Assembly (NCBI RefSeq): GCF_041296385.1
Contig: NC_091018.1
Coordinates: 3,541,501 to 3,605,500, forward strand
Direction of reading: 5' to 3'
From: Aphelocoma coerulescens
Taxonomy: Eukaryota > Chordata > Aves > Passeriformes > Corvidae
DNA: 64,000 bases
The notes beneath the pieces are model-generated. The model saw only the letters and a program-made list of their open reading frames with translations, did no database searches and had not been told where the DNA came from. A program made the translations under genes and the position numbers. This document shows, one piece after another, positions 23,546-37,840 of this stretch. Position 1 is the stretch's first letter, and every line of letters begins with the position of its first letter.

Positions 23546-26500
23546 ACAGAAAAAGCAGCAAAACCAAATGGACTGGAATCTACTGTGATTCCTTTCTACC
23601 TAATGCTGCACTCAACATGCCTGAGGAAGTGTTAAAAAGTGAAGTAGTATTTAACAGATGATAGGATGAATAAATAATTATAACCAGTCAGACTATTTCT
23701 AATGTATTCATTGTCCTAATAATATGACTAACTCCATATTTATATCTTTTTTATTATTGCCTTACATTTCAGAAATGTGAAAACATATTTCAGGCTTGTT
23801 CTCACCTTTCAGAAATGTCTAAGCACTGTCTAGGATATATTTTTGTAATCATTCTTTATGGAATATTTAGGCAATTACTAATATGAATCTGGATATGACT
23901 GCAGCCTTTTGGAATCAAGATCATTTTGCCAAAATGGTGTTTTTAAAAGTATTTCTTGTGACATAAAACAGTGTAATTCTTCTATATTAAAAAAATGGGC
24001 TTTTTTTTTTTTTTATATTTTCTGAGCTGGTTTCCCTACCTCTGCAGTACTTTTATTAGTTTGTAACACGCTGCTCCCAGGATGGCACCAGATGGATCTG
24101 AATATATGATGGCTTTTTAACAATAGTCTGTCATCAGTGACTGCGCCTCTAAGTGCTCTTCCCTTCATTCAACAGCTAAATGGACTCTTAAAGCATGAAA
24201 AAGAATAGAAATGCATCTGTTATTAGATGAGCTTTATTAAGGTAGAACTTGCTAAGGATCAGGTAAATTACAGTAAATCATGTAAATACAGTTGTTTCCT
24301 TAAATCTAAGAGGACACTGATTTCTTTTTAATGCACTGTGGACATCTGCCCACACTCTGTGTGTGTTTCTTCACTGCTTCTCTGCCACAGACAGCATTTG
24401 CTGATATATTTAGCAGCAAGGAATAGCCACAATGGTTGTTTCACTGTGCATTAAATGATCTGTCAGACATGAAAGTTGACAATTTATCCACCTGAAGCAA
24501 AGAACTCTTTGCCTCCCTCTGCAGATGTGCATACAAAATAAGCTGTCTTTACTCTCCAAGCTTGGTCTCCTACCAGAGGGAAGTGGGGGTTTTGCCAAAA
24601 TGGAATGGAAAAAGAATTTCAAGGCTGCAGTAGGGATAACTTTGCATCTCTTTTGTCTTAATTATATTAACAGAAATACCTACTAATTTATTTTAAGATG
24701 CTTTTTGAACTGAAGCCCAGAAAGATCACCTGCTCAATATGTAATTTTGATACAACAAGGGTCCTGCATTTGGAAGATACTGAGATTTCACAAAGAAGCT
24801 GCTGTTAGTTGAACACCCTGCTTGCCTCCTCCTGTTTTCCTACCACCAGAAACAGTAAATATTCCTGCCTCCACATGCAATGCTAAACAGTTTATCAACA
24901 TGCAAGGAGCAGGTGCAGTACCTGGTGGCATCATATTTCAGGAGAAATAAATAGTGCTCTGAACTGATGAAACTCGTCCCATCAGGCCCCACTATCTCAT
25001 ATCTAAAGCTGACTTCATTTCCAAAGGATATATTGCCTTGTGCTAAAGAATCCTCTTATTTAAAGAAACCTACGGAGATGCAAGGAATACTTTAGGATAT
25101 GCTTTTACTGCAATGACTGCTGGGGTAGGGATAGAATGAGAAACTCTTCTTTACACAAGAATAAACTAACTCCCTCATGATTTAAAAAGATGCTCCTTCT
25201 CAAGCTGTGCCTTTATGGTACCACAGAGATATGTCAGATAAATCTACAAAGCCCTCATTTGCTGTTTCACTGGTATATGGCAGATGCAAATCTGCTGTGG
25301 ACGTGCACCTTGGACCCAGAGCTGTGCAGGAACATCATTCCCCACCCAGCTCTGCTGCTCACAGTGAGCAAATGTGATTTGTGTCAGGTTTTGGTTTTTT
25401 CTCCCCTAAATTACAGTTTTAGTAGGCAACAAAAGAGTTCTCACTTGTTTTCTGCAGATTCTCTCTAATTCCATTAAAAAATCATAACACAAAGCCAGTC
25501 TATTCTGGGAATTCTGGCTGGAGGATCTAAGTCAAAACCATAAAACATTCTCTTAGCTCTCACAATCTCTCACCAGAGCCTCTCTCTAAATCAGTCTGGG
25601 AAATCAGATGAACCCCTCAGTGTGGCCTGGCATTGGAAATCTTTTTCTGTTCACCGGCCCAGAATTCAAATCAGTTTACACAAACCCATTTATAGTCTGG
25701 TAAAAGCTGAGAGGAGTGATCTGCCAACCTATTGAGTTCATTCTCATCTAATACTTCCTAACAAAATGTTTCCTACTCTGCCAAGAGAAAACATCATGGC
25801 TAAGGAGCTGACCCACCTGCAGGGCAGTTGGCAGTTTCAGTGCATTCCCTATTCTTCCACCTTTAGTCTCATACTTTTGGAGTACTTTATGGAAATAAAT
25901 TCTGAGATTCATCCAACAGACACATCAAGTGTTATAGGAAAAGGGGACTTGACTAGGAATACATTTTGATCTGATTTATAACAGAGTGCTTGAAGAATTA
26001 TGAGAGTTTAAAGTGGCTTGATGTAAATCTCTATTGAAAAGTATTGACAGCTGGACTCGATTTTCTGTTGGAGTATTTTTAATCACTGCATTTGACTTCC
26101 ATTGCACTGCTGCCTTGGATCCAAGGTATACAGCACTGAAGGTCTCTGAATATGTCATTTAAATTTTAAAATACAAGCTGGAAAGAATTCTTTTGCAGAG
26201 CATCTTAAATTTGACTTTTTGTCAGCATTACGTACAGGGAAGTGACAGCTAATAAATTACTAGTGCTGTATTTTTATTAAGCTTAAACAGCTGAAATGTA
26301 GTTTAGTTTAAAGTATTTCTTAAAAGCAGAGGGTGAGCAGGTCCATTTACTGTGCTGGGAGTGCACTTTGTTATCCCAGCTGGGAGAGTTGGGAAGTGAC
26401 CTTGGGGTTCTCACACAGCTCCACACTCAGAGCCCGTTCTGGGCTATCCTTGACGTGTTACATCAGATTTATGGGCAGGGGAATAAAAAGTGAGCACTCC

Positions 26501-29500
26501 TGGAGTAAAGTGCTGGCTGTGGCTGTGTGAGTGAAGGCCACGGATCACTGGAAGCCTTTCCTGCCATGGATGCATGGGACCAGGTGTCTTTAGGGACAGG
26601 GATCTTCCTCCAGTGTTCTGAAGTGGTTTCACCCATAAGTTTTTGACTTTTACAAATGAAGTTGCTGTGATGAGGAATCAAAAGGAGAGCCTGTGGTATT
26701 TTCATTAGAAGACAGTTAAATAGAACTTTTCTGACTTTTTTTTTAAAAAGGAAGTTCCCTCTTTGTTACTTATTATGTAGCTTTTATACCAGGTAGAATT
26801 TATCCATTTAATTGTTTGCATTTTTTTCCTCTCCCATTTCTCGTCTGTTTTTCTGACTACCTTATTTAAAAAGTAAAGGATTTTTTTTTTCCCCTGAAAG
26901 CAAGAAGAATGGTGTTTTTACCAAGAAATTTTGGACTCTGAAAGATGAAAGTTCAGTAAGTTCTAAATCTTCCTCTTATCTGTATTTCTAATATAGCCTT
27001 TTACCTTGGAGTAAAAAATTCTCAGAACTATGTAAATAACATTGTGTAACTACATATAAGCAATTGTTCACTTAGCTCTAAATCTCCAAAAGGCCTTTTT
27101 AGTTTTCATTTTGTATAGAATAAGTTCAGTGTATGCTCAGGTGTTTGGTTGTAACTCATATTTTATTTAAATCTGAAGTGGGTAAATGGTCTGGAAGTTA
27201 TCACAGGAGTCTGCCAGACCATGGAAACTCCCCGAGTTTGTAATTTGCAAAGCTCCATCCACCTTTTAATTGCTGAAAAAAGGTAGATTAGATATTCTAC
27301 CGCTGCAAACAGTACTTGGAAACAATGTGGGTTTTCCTTAGAGGGAATTCACTGCATTTTTGTTCTTGAGGATATTATAGGTCTCTAATGATCTCCAAAA
27401 AGTAATACAGGGCAACTAATTATCTCCTTGAAATAGGCTCATTTCAGCTTTGTTCAAGTGCATGGAGTTCTTACTATTACCAGGAGAGGCCAGGGAAAAG
27501 ATGTGTGAGATCTTACCCCTAGCAAATGCATATTTACTGGTGTTCATCAGTCAATGGCTTTGATTATGTGTGGACATTTTCCCTGCAGGTGAATAATGTA
27601 TTATTACAGAGGAAGAAATGACTTTTTGTAGTATCCTGTAAATCAGGAGAGAGGTCTTTTGTCTGATTTTATGCTGACCATTTTACTGTGTGTATTGGAT
27701 TGATTACTGGGTACTGAATACTTACCAAAACCCCAAACAAAAACGGTGTTGAAAATCTAACACAAAGGTGTACTCGTGGAACTCATTCACTCTTTCCTGC
27801 CTCTAGCTCCTTACCTTACCTAACTCTGTGTTAAAAGCAGGAATCTGCCACTTCTCTGCTCCATTCTGAAATCCCACACAAATCAACCAAATTACTTTCA
27901 GAAGCCAAACCTTTCCTTGATCTTGTCCAACAGAAGCCCATCAAGTACCATGTAAAATACTTTTACCCAGGATGAGTTCTTCACTTCCCAGACTTTGTCT
28001 CACACCTTCAGCATTAATATATTTCCTTTGCTTTATTGCCTCAGTTTGGACAAAAATCCCCAGCAGAGCTGCCCTGTGCAGGTGTTTGACATGCTCATGA
28101 GAGCTGAATGAGTAGAAGGCAGTAAAGTGAAGGCTGTTGGGAGTTGGCTCTGGTGGCACCTTTCAGGATCTCACCAAGCCACCAGCACACAGTGCACAGA
28201 AAATGAAGACAGATTTCCCTTCAGTTTCTCTGCCATTTTTCATTCCCTGTGTCTTTAGGAAAAGACAGGGAGAGAAAGCAAGAGGACAGTTCTCCTGACA
28301 GAGAAGAATTTAGGAGAGAACCACCAAGAAGAAATTTTTTGTTCTACTCTTTGAGTAAACTTGGTTGCTTTATAAGTAAAACTTTGGGATTCTCTGGCTC
28401 TTCGCAGCTGTTGACTGCAGCATCAGGTAACAAATTTATTCTGAAGCTTTTTTTCTTTAAAACAAGAATCTGACATCTTTTTAGTCTCAGTAGAGTCATA
28501 ATGAACCAAAGCTTATTCTATACATGACAGTAACAGCTAATATTGCTGTTACATTAAAATTTACCCAGATTTAACACCTAATATCTGATACTACCTGATT
28601 ATTATAGAACCAGAAGTATGTTACTTAACGTGAATAAATTAATGTTATTATTATTAGAATCTTTCTGGCATTATGCAAAGTAGCTGCATGAAGTCTTTAG
28701 TCACCACAGATAGGAGCAGAAACTATTCTAATAAATGTAATTGCCAAGAACACGATTTTTCTTTTATTCTTTTCCTTTTTCTCAAGCTGAATCTCATTAT
28801 AATAAGCTGGAGTTTGATAATGCTCTTGGAGATGCCATCAGGAATACATCCCAATTTGTCCTGTAAAACTGGCTAATATACATTTGTATGTGAAATGCAG
28901 CGGCAGATCTTACAAGATACACACATCCAAGCACAGGGTAGTTAGTGTTACATGCATTATTTATGGCCTCATTTGGCTTTTAATGGGTGTAGATTGTGTG
29001 AATTGTCTGGACCGATATCTCTGCAGCTCCACATGCAGAAACCAGAAGCTGCAGAGCAGCTGTGTGCGTGTGGGGAGGGATGTTCTGAAGTGTGCCAGGA
29101 TCAGGGGGAAAATAAGGAATGTAATGGAGCATTCGACCTCTGAGTAACAAGAGACAATTTGGGCCAAATCAGGTGGAAATTCCTCAGCAAGCAGAGAGTG
29201 TCTTTCTGCACAAAAATTAAGCTTTGTGTATCAGAGACCTGATCCAGTCAGACTCCCCAGGGATTTATGGTGGGATTGGGATCTTAGAGATGGTCCCTGG
29301 GGGTTTGTGTTTCTGTGGCATCTGGCGAGGTGTGGTCAGGCTCCAGAGCTGCTCTCAGCTGAGCTGTGCTGGGTTTTATCCCATCTGAGCTCTTACAGGT
29401 CATAAAGCCACGACCATTTCCTCACACCAAACATGTCTGTTCTTAGTCAAGTGTGTCCTCAGCAGCCCAGTCTTGTAATTAAGCTATTTAACGACCCTAA

Positions 29501-31531
29501 AGACTATTTGAAAACTCAAAATAATAGGTATGCCCTTGATTTAACATAATTAAAAAATAAAAGTAAATTATTTTCCCTCAAAATCTCATGCCTTATTTTG
29601 AGCCTGGCCTTAAATACTGTTTAGAGGTAAGGAAATGAAATGGAAAAGTCTGAAATCCTTTTTACTGTCTCTGGCAGCCTTCCAAACACAGAGCCCAAAG
29701 CCAAATACTCATTTTAACCATATTTTGTTTGGAAAAGATGCTTTAAGCAAATTAATTCAGTTTAAATCTGGAACACTTTAATAATGTGTGGCTGCTGATG
29801 TTGATTAGAATAAATATTGTGCATTTGAAACATAATAGTCTTGTCTGTAGCAAGACTCAGTTACTACACACTTATAAAAGGATGGAGCAGACTGACTCCA
29901 GTGCTAAGAAACTTTAATAACTGTTGGGATTACAGCATTAATGTGCAGCTCTCCATCTCTATCTGGGTCTGATTATTTTCCATTTTTTTTTTTACTTCTG
30001 AGAAATTCAACAACATTTTATTGAGATTCTCCAAGGACCATGTCCAGAAGTTGAATTTAAGAAGCAAAACTACCCTGCCTTATCCCCTCTGCACAGATCT
30101 CTTTTATTTTTATTTTTTCTTGCAGAGCTGCCTCTGATACAGACATATATGGCACAAGCAATTAAGCACATCTAATGTCATCTGGTGGGAGAATCTCACA
30201 CTGAGAGGACCCTTAATGTGATTCTGAGTTTTAACACAAAAGGGGTTTCTGCAGTTGCAGGAAATCTTTGTTATCACTGGGCAACTCTGTTCTGAAATCA
30301 AGCTGAAGCCTGGCTTTGCTGGTGGTGACCTTGGTGCCCCTCTCCCACTTGTACAGACAGAGGGGTGGATCAGCCAGACCTTCACCTAACTCAGGACCCA
30401 CCTATAAAGTGAATTCCTCAGTTTTATAGCTCATCCTGTGACTCTCTCCTAAGCTTTTTTCCATCCATTTGGGTATGAAATCACCATTTGGATTTGCCTT
30501 AGACATCACTCTGTGTAAATTGTGCTGTAAAATATCAAATTACTCACTGAGGTCACCCCCTTTTGCCCCAGACAGGGTCAGACTCTTCCCTCTCCTGCAA
30601 CTTAAACAGTAAAATGAAGACAGTAATGTGAATTCCACTTACCTCGAGCAGGTAATTTATACCCAGGTCCAAAAAAACGTCTGAAAGGAAGGTTTCCTTC
30701 TTTTAGTTTTTAGCTTCCATTAAATTTTCAGCTATGAATATCAGTAAGGTGTACTCCATTTCCAGCAGTAGATATCACAAACAAACCTGCAGCTGTAACT
30801 GGAGAGCTGAAGCCCTGGCAAATGCCCTTTCCACTTCTCTGAAGAAGAGGGGGTGGTTATCTCATGTACCCAGGGCATCCTGGTGGATTTCCTGCCTGGT
30901 TAAGCTCTTTCTGAGGATCACTTAAGGAACTCTTCCAATGCCCTCACCATCAGGTGACTTATAGGTACTTTTGTGGAAATTAATAATTGGTGTCCAAACA
31001 AAACGAGGACAACTTTCGTCCATTCCACAGGAACCTGTAACAGGAAAGGCAAATTAAATAATCTGTTATGGTAGGTACAGAGTCCAGTTTTTCTTTGAAT
31101 ATTGTATCCAGACTTTATCTGTAAAGATTCCACTTTAAGATTTTTCCAGAAATTAGGTAATTTGTGATCTTTCCAAGCAGAAGATGCCAGGGTAATGTGA
31201 ATAATTTGGAACAGACTGTGGTGTCAGGGTTTTAGTGCCTTCATGTAAATGTGGTTATGAATAAAATCAGACAGGTGAAAAACACTATTTGAACTTTTGA
31301 AGATGCCAACATACTGAAAATATTGGTTTTAAAGGGTTTTTCCACAGCTGACCAGCAGCTTTTTAAGGAAACAAAGTCAGTCAGCCAAGGATACCACAAA
31401 CCCAGAAATGCTGTCAGGACAAAGTAGGGCTCTTATCTCCCAGGGATTGATTGATTGATAGTCATTTCATGGAAACAGTTATTTTTAGAAATTCAAATTA
31501 GTTTCCATTAAAGCTACTGCTTTTAATTATT

Positions 31532-31547
31532 AAAAAAAAAAAAAAAA
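31532..31547. repeat. Poly-A homopolymer (16 bp)
   Basis: An uninterrupted A run in unique sequence. Confidence 0.9.
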
Positions 31548-33148
31548 TAGATTTACTGAAATTGAACTCTTAATGTGAGATTTAATAAGGTGAGTATTGA
31601 AACTCAGAGAGAGTTTGAAAACTTCCATTTGCTTCAAAACTTTTATGTTGTTCTGCTCTAAATAGACTCTTCCCATTGAAACTCAATATAATATTTTGAT
31701 CAATAATAGTTTCTGTCTTTAAATTACCAAGATGGAAATATAATTTCAAAAATAATTCTAAAAGGTATTTACATGAATTTTTGTTTTGGAATTTTCTTAA
31801 ATATTTTCTCTCTAAAATTTGGTCTTAGAAAAATGTGTGAAATGTTGAGATTATAAATTTCTTTCCTGAACCACTCAACACCCAATGATAGAGCCTGAAA
31901 AAGGCAGAAATGAGTAATAAAATGGTTTGTATTGAGTAGCAAAATTGAGTAGTATAATGGTTTTTACTCCTGAAAACATTGAAGAACTAATTCATGCTGG
32001 TCTTGTGTATAAGTGTCTGAAATCCAGTTTATTCAAACAGTTCTCATCTATTTATATTTCTGTGTAAAATGAGAGCAAATTAAAGCACTTTGTTGCACTC
32101 TGGTCTTCCCACAGACGTTTGTGCAACAGCTTTTTAGCTTCTGCTGCCTTTATACAAAAAGAAATGTCAAATTGTGTCTGTAGACAAATGAAACACACAA
32201 TTATACAAGATATCTAAAAGCTGATTCTATTCTTATCCAGAAATCACTTTTGGAATTGGTTAGCCAGTGCCAAGAAAGGCACACAGTGTGAAACTCGATA
32301 CAATTTTATATTAAGATTTCGGTTTTAAGATTTAGCGTATTAAATCTAAATTTTCATTCGTAACATAGATTTTCAAATCCCCAAAAAAGCTTGTAACAAT
32401 ATCCAGGGGACTTATACAGCTGTGAGATCTTTCAGACCTCAGCTAGGATTTTAGATGCTCAATATCACTAAAAAAACTTCTGGATTTTTGGGGAAGCTAT
32501 AGATTCTGTTTGATTAAATTTTGGGTGGGGAAAATGAAAAACAGATTATAAATAAGCTGTTCTAAGTGTTTCTCTTCAGAGCATTGGTTAAAAATCTGGG
32601 CCAAGCCCTAAATCTTTCAGAGCCCAGTTACATTTTATGTTGTCTTTGGCAGCAAAATTTAGTTAAAGAAGTTTTCACTTCCTTTTACCTTTGCCTGCTT
32701 CAGTGGCTGCTCCCTGACCTATCATTATTTTATTAAACCTTTTTTTTCAACCAAGTCTCCATCCAAGTGAGGGATATTACACATATCTATCTCATGTTCT
32801 AGAGACACTGCACCTTATAAAAATAGCTGAGTACTGAGAAAGGTAGAAAATAAGAATGATCCAATACAGCTGGCAACTACCTGTAAACCAATTGTGAATT
32901 CCTGCATTTGTACCAAACAAAATAAAATACAAAGACCAGCTGGATTTGATTTACATTTTTGTCCTAATATTGATAAATTGAGAAGCATGGGGGTTGGTTT
33001 GTTTTGTTCACAAGTACTTCCCAATTTTAAGCTTGCAGCAAAGTGTCATCCCTTCTGTTTCTTCAGGCATTAAACCTTCTGTCTCCCATCACCAAGCCCA
33101 TAATCCAGGGGAATCTCAGCAAACTCCTGCAAGGATCTGAGTTCAGAA

Positions 33149-33204
33149 TTTTATGGGTAAATATTCCTGTAAAATGTATGGGTAAATTTTATGGGTAAAT
33201 ATTA
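33149..33204. repeat. Local tandem repeat with ATGGGTAAAT core
   Basis: The motif ATGGGTAAAT occurs three times within about 55 bp, with flanks TTTT and ATT partly shared. This looks like a small slippage-type duplication. Confidence 0.75.
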
Positions 33205-33248
33205 CCATGAAAGCTGATTGTGGCTGATTCCTGGAAATGAACTCTGTG

Positions 33249-33322
33249 CTACTCCTGATTTACCAGGGGTAGGAGTGAGTGTAGACAGACTTTACTCCTG
33301 ATTGCAGCGAGTGTTGACAGAC
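33249..33322. repeat. Imperfect direct repeat (TACTCCTGATT ... GACAGAC)
   Basis: Two adjacent copies both start with TACTCCTGATT and end with GAGTGT-GACAGAC. The first copy carries an extra segment of about 11 bp in the middle. This is a local duplication with no gene evident. Confidence 0.7.
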
Positions 33323-36300
33323 TGGGAAGCAGCAGGTCAGAGCTTTTAGGCAGTGAAGATAATACAAACAGGGAAATTCTGCGTCCTAATGGCAGAAGAT
33401 GCTGGAATCAAGGCCAATTAAATGGGAAATGACAAACTCCAAGGGTTGGTGATGCCCCGTGCTTGGTGAAACAGCAACCCCAAAGAGGAGGGGGGTGTGA
33501 GAAGCTGCAGCAGGCACTGGGTGAGTGCACACAGTGAGGAAAGGGCCTGGCTTCGGGCTGGGAGAGAACCACATCAAGCTGTGTGAAACCATTTAAGAGG
33601 AGAGGAAATTGTGTAGTAGGTGTAAAGAGCAGTTTATTTTAGCAAGAGAGAAGGTGAGAAAATTCATTTAGTGAATCCCAAAAAGAATATTGTGCTGTCA
33701 AACAGGAAGAGCTGATAAACACTTCATACTTAGAGACTTTTTTAATTTATAAAAATGTCTGTATGCAGTGCCCCAGGCACGCTTACAATCCTCTTCTTTA
33801 GCACATATAAAAATATAAGTTGACCCAGAGTCACCATCTTCCAGTCTGCTGGAAATGGGAGAAGAGGTCAGCACTTCAGGCTTGGGGACTGCAGCATTTC
33901 TGTTTCCATGGGCTTTTCTGGTACAAATCCCTGTATAATGCCACTTTCTGGTATGCTGTACTGCCCTATGTGTAGCCTCCCTTCCTGTAAACTTCAGGTG
34001 AACCAGCAGCAGTTTTAAGAATGCCCTCAAATTGTCTTTTTTCATAGGATTGGAATTACTGAACACTGAAGAGAATTCCAGAAAAATAGTCATGGGAGAG
34101 TGTAAACTCCTCATTTTTTATTCTCAACACAAGTTGTGGGCAAAAAACAACAATAACCATAGCTCAACTGGGGTGTCATAAATATTCTGGCAAAGCAGTT
34201 GGGAAGGATACACACTCCAGTTTAGGGAGATTTTAATGAAAAATGTTATACCAAGAGCAATTCCTCTTCTGTAATGAGGGAACTCTCAATTTCCATTGAT
34301 CTCAGCTATGGATGTATCACACAAAAATCTTGTAAGTAATGAGATTTAAAGCATTAAGCTTAAGTTGACATTTTGTCTCTTAAATTTAGCTGTAACCTGT
34401 CACCCTATTTATACACTTCTCAAAGCACTGGGCAGCTTTGCATGGGGCTGTTCCCAGTAGGAGATCACATAAAACTCCATCTTCCACACACTCTGTCTTA
34501 CTCAAATCACAAAAAAAATGCAGTGTTTAAAAATAATTTTGGCCATATTTTCTTCTCAAACATCCTGCAGTTGCTTTTGGTTGTGGCTAAATTCACCCAA
34601 GCTGTGGCAGTTCTCTCTCATTTTGTAAGTGATTCTTTTATGCCTGCCAACTTTCTTCCAAGCTCTGCTTTCTACAAGATATATTAAAATATGTAATTAA
34701 ATAAAAAACCCTTTTCCTAAGCTGCTGTGTGATGGCCATAAAAAAAAAAAAAATAGAGAGCAGAGAGTAAAAGGCTCTTGTCTCACTAGTAAATATTGCA
34801 AATATTTCTATCTTGATGCTTCTATTTAGTTTTTAATGGTTTACTGAAAGGGGTGATAGTGAAACTGCTCTTGCTAATCAAGAGTTAGAAGGTGTGGAGT
34901 GACTAATCAAAGAAAAAGAACAGCTGGAAGCAAATCCCTTCCCACTGTTGGAAATATGGGAAAATGCTGGAAAAGACTCAAATACACTGTATACTAAAGA
35001 AACCTGGACAAACTGGAAAATGAGCTTTGCACCCATGATTGTGGCAATCACAGAGGATCTATTTGTATAATACCAAACTGATTTCCTAAAGATAGGGGGA
35101 GGGAGGAACCCCCTGAGGAGTGAAAATGAGAAAGCTTAGGACAGAGTGAGAAAAGGAATTATCAAATGTATGCACATGAGAATAACAGAGAATGAAGCAG
35201 CAGCGAGGAGATTTGGTGTGGACTCTTAACTGGTGACTTGTGAGCATTCCTGAGGGAATTCTGTAGATAAAAGGTAATGTCAGAGATCTAGGGAAACTGA
35301 AGGAAAAAAACCCAGTCAGATTTATTAAATTTGTAGTAAACACAGCCATTACACTAAAACTTTAAAGAATGCAAGAAAATATGGGGGATTTCTGTGTAAA
35401 ATACATAATTTCTAGCATCTTGGACTAGAGTGATGAGGGGTTTATTTGGAGAGAGCAGCTCTGTTCTTGATCAGTGAAGATGGAGGAATTCAGTGCAGAA
35501 TTAACACCCTCAGACTGAATAAGACCAAATTGCAATTTTAGCATTTTATTTTGGAAATCCATTAACCTCAGGGATGTTAATGTACTGAAATCTAAACATA
35601 AGAACAAAGTTCAAAGCTGTTAGAAACACTGAACTCTGTCAGCAGGTCCTGTTGGTGTTGTGGTAAAATATGAATTTGCCCAAAACACTTCCAGACAGTC
35701 GCCCTTGTGACAGGGTGGAAGCCAAAGAATGAAGTTCAGTGTTTTCAAACATATTTCTTCTGGTTCCATTGCTAACACTCTTTTAACCCACTGATGGCAC
35801 TCATTTATACCCAAACCTAACCAGGACCCTCTGAAACAGAATATTGCAGAAATAGAGTATTACAGAACACATTATGTGCCATTTTTGTGCATCAAGGATT
35901 CTGCCAACCACAGAGAGAAATAATGCAAAATGAGGATTAAAACATTAACAAGGATACAAATGAGCACAGTTTCAGAATTCCATTTTAAACCAGAAACTGA
36001 TCACGTGTTCTCTTCTAATACTGGATAAATATTGGATTTTTTAGTGCCCTGTCTCTTGTGTGTTGTAGATTTCAGAGGCAGCATGAGAAGTTACTCCCTT
36101 TATTCCCTTCCTCCTTGTTCATACAGACTAGGAATTTCAATTCTCATTAAACTGAAGCCAAAGAAAACTCTGATTTGCTTATGTGAGTGTAGGACCTGAG
36201 GTTTTATGTGTGTGCTCTTCCTCTGTCTCTGACCATGGAATAAAATGTGTGCTGAAGTCCAGAGATTTAATCTCTGTCATGTCAGATGCCAACCTTAGCT

Positions 36301-37651
36301 GGCTCTCTGGTATGCACAGAGCCAGGATCTGCCTATAATAGCTGGGGAATTAATCTAACCTGATGAAGTGTGTCTCCTCAGTGCATAAATCAGCTGGAAT
36401 AATGGCACTGATATGGAAGGAGGATGTGGAGAAAAAGAAGTTTGAAATGAGCCACAGCTGAGGAACCTGCTAATGAATTGGGCTTTAATGTTGGGTAACT
36501 GTGGGAGTCAGTTCTGACTATTTGATTTCCTCAGGTTTCTGTAATATGCATTTTTTATTTTCAAATAGTTACCATACACTGAAGTATAAGATTGTGTTCA
36601 TCCTTGTTTTCCTTGTGTGTAATGTGCATATTTTTATACATCTTTCTGATAATTCAGTCTTTTGAATCATACCCATCCTCACTTGCCACTTTGGTATAGT
36701 TTGACCTTGTCATAGAAGAACTGGAAGAATTCAAACTATGAGTAAGAAAAGAAAGGTTAAACTCTTGGGAAATCAAAGAAGTTAAGTGCAAATTAAGTAG
36801 CAAATCATTCTCAGTAATTTACACAAACCTGGTTAATCCAGAACCATAATATTCTTCCTATAGGATAGTTAGAAAATTTAGTCCACTTGTGTGGACTTCA
36901 TGAAAAATAGGGATTGCAGAAACCACCAGTCAGTTTTCTATTATGTTTTGATGCTTTAAATGGTTAATGCCTTCCAGCAAATTTACTGTACTACCAAGGC
37001 TGGATAATTTGGATAATTTTCTAATTCAGGTAATCATTAGGTGTTTATTAGTAAAAAGTCATTATTGCTAAGTATTACTTTAAGAATAAATGACTACATC
37101 AGATATGTGGTAATTTAATAAGTGTAAAAATTGAGACTACTCTATTCCCCACAGACAAAAATATTTTCTCTGTGGCTCACAACAAGTTTAATGGATACAG
37201 AGAGAAGACAGTGTGCAATAAAGTATGAAGCAAGAAATTAACTGCAATTATTAAACAATAAAATTTCTCCTCAGTTATTACAGTTTCAAGCTTTCAAATG
37301 GCATGGCATGATGAATTTATATTATAACAGTTAAAGGTGCAAGGTTCTCCAAAACTCACCCTAAATCTGGGGTGTCAAACACATGTATTCATGATGTTCA
37401 TAAGATTTAAATAGGAGATATTTGTTTCTTTGTGTAGTGAGTGACAAAGCAGAATTAAGAGCCACAGCCCTGGGTTCTTTCAGCTTCAACAGGTAAAAGC
37501 TTCTCCTCATGGTCTGAGGATCTGCAAGCAACAAACAGCTGAAAATAAGAGCTCATTGGGATCTATCAAGTGAAAAATAAGGTTATTGTTTAGAAGCAAT
37601 GTGAATTTATCAAGATGGAGCAGTTTGCCAGGGCAGTAAAGAAAGGGAAGG

Positions 37652-37840
37652 TGTGGTAGGTTGGCCTGGGCTGCTCCCAGTCTTCCTCCTCAGCAGGATG
37701 GGGAGAAAAGGAAAAATCAGAAGATCATGAGCTGATTATTCACCAATTGCCATCACAGGCAGAATAGACCCCACGGGCTGCAGGGAAATACCTGCTCCTC
37801 TGCGCTCTCTACATGGGCTGCAGGGGAAATTCTGCTCCAA
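37652..37840. mobile_element. Avian ERV LTR fragment, internally deleted
   Basis: The piece starts TGTGGTAGGTTGGCCTGGGC and continues with CCTCCTCAGCAGGATGGGGA and TCACCAATTGCCATCACAGG. It finishes with a twice-occurring GGGCTGCAGGG(G)AAAT-CTGCTCC unit. These match, from memory, successive landmarks of a common avian ERVL-type LTR: the TGTGGTGGGTTGACC start, CCTCCTCAGC-GGACAGGGGAG, TCACCAATTACCGTCACGGG and the repeated CACGGGCTGCAGGG units. Whole blocks between these landmarks are absent, so it is a deleted remnant. I leave its sense strand open. No internal retroviral sequence adjoins it. Confidence 0.7.

Larger units (their letters stand above)
23546..37651. other. Long gene-free, repeat-poor stretch
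   Basis: No exon or transposon was recognised in about 14 kb. It contains T14 (24001-24014), A16 (31532-31547), A14 (34740-34753), two small local duplications (33149-33204 and 33249-33322) and scattered short ORFs. The longest ORF, at 33698-34114 (-, 138 codons), has no domain or compositional sign of a gene. The low repeat content suits a regulatory gene desert or a large intron. Confidence 0.5.

Noticed and set aside
22724..23635. 303-codon plus-strand ORF, the longest in the window
   Set aside because: It lies almost wholly over a minus-strand CR1 fragment, and its Pro/Ser/Leu-rich protein is the antisense reading of that repeat.
33698..34114. 138-codon minus-strand ORF
   Set aside because: It has no domain, no homology I recognise and no exon-like composition. 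The length is plausible by chance in 64 kb.
37370..37395. GGGGTGTCAAACACATG, reminiscent of a hAT transposon terminus
   Set aside because: No partner inverted repeat and no 8-bp target duplication was found.
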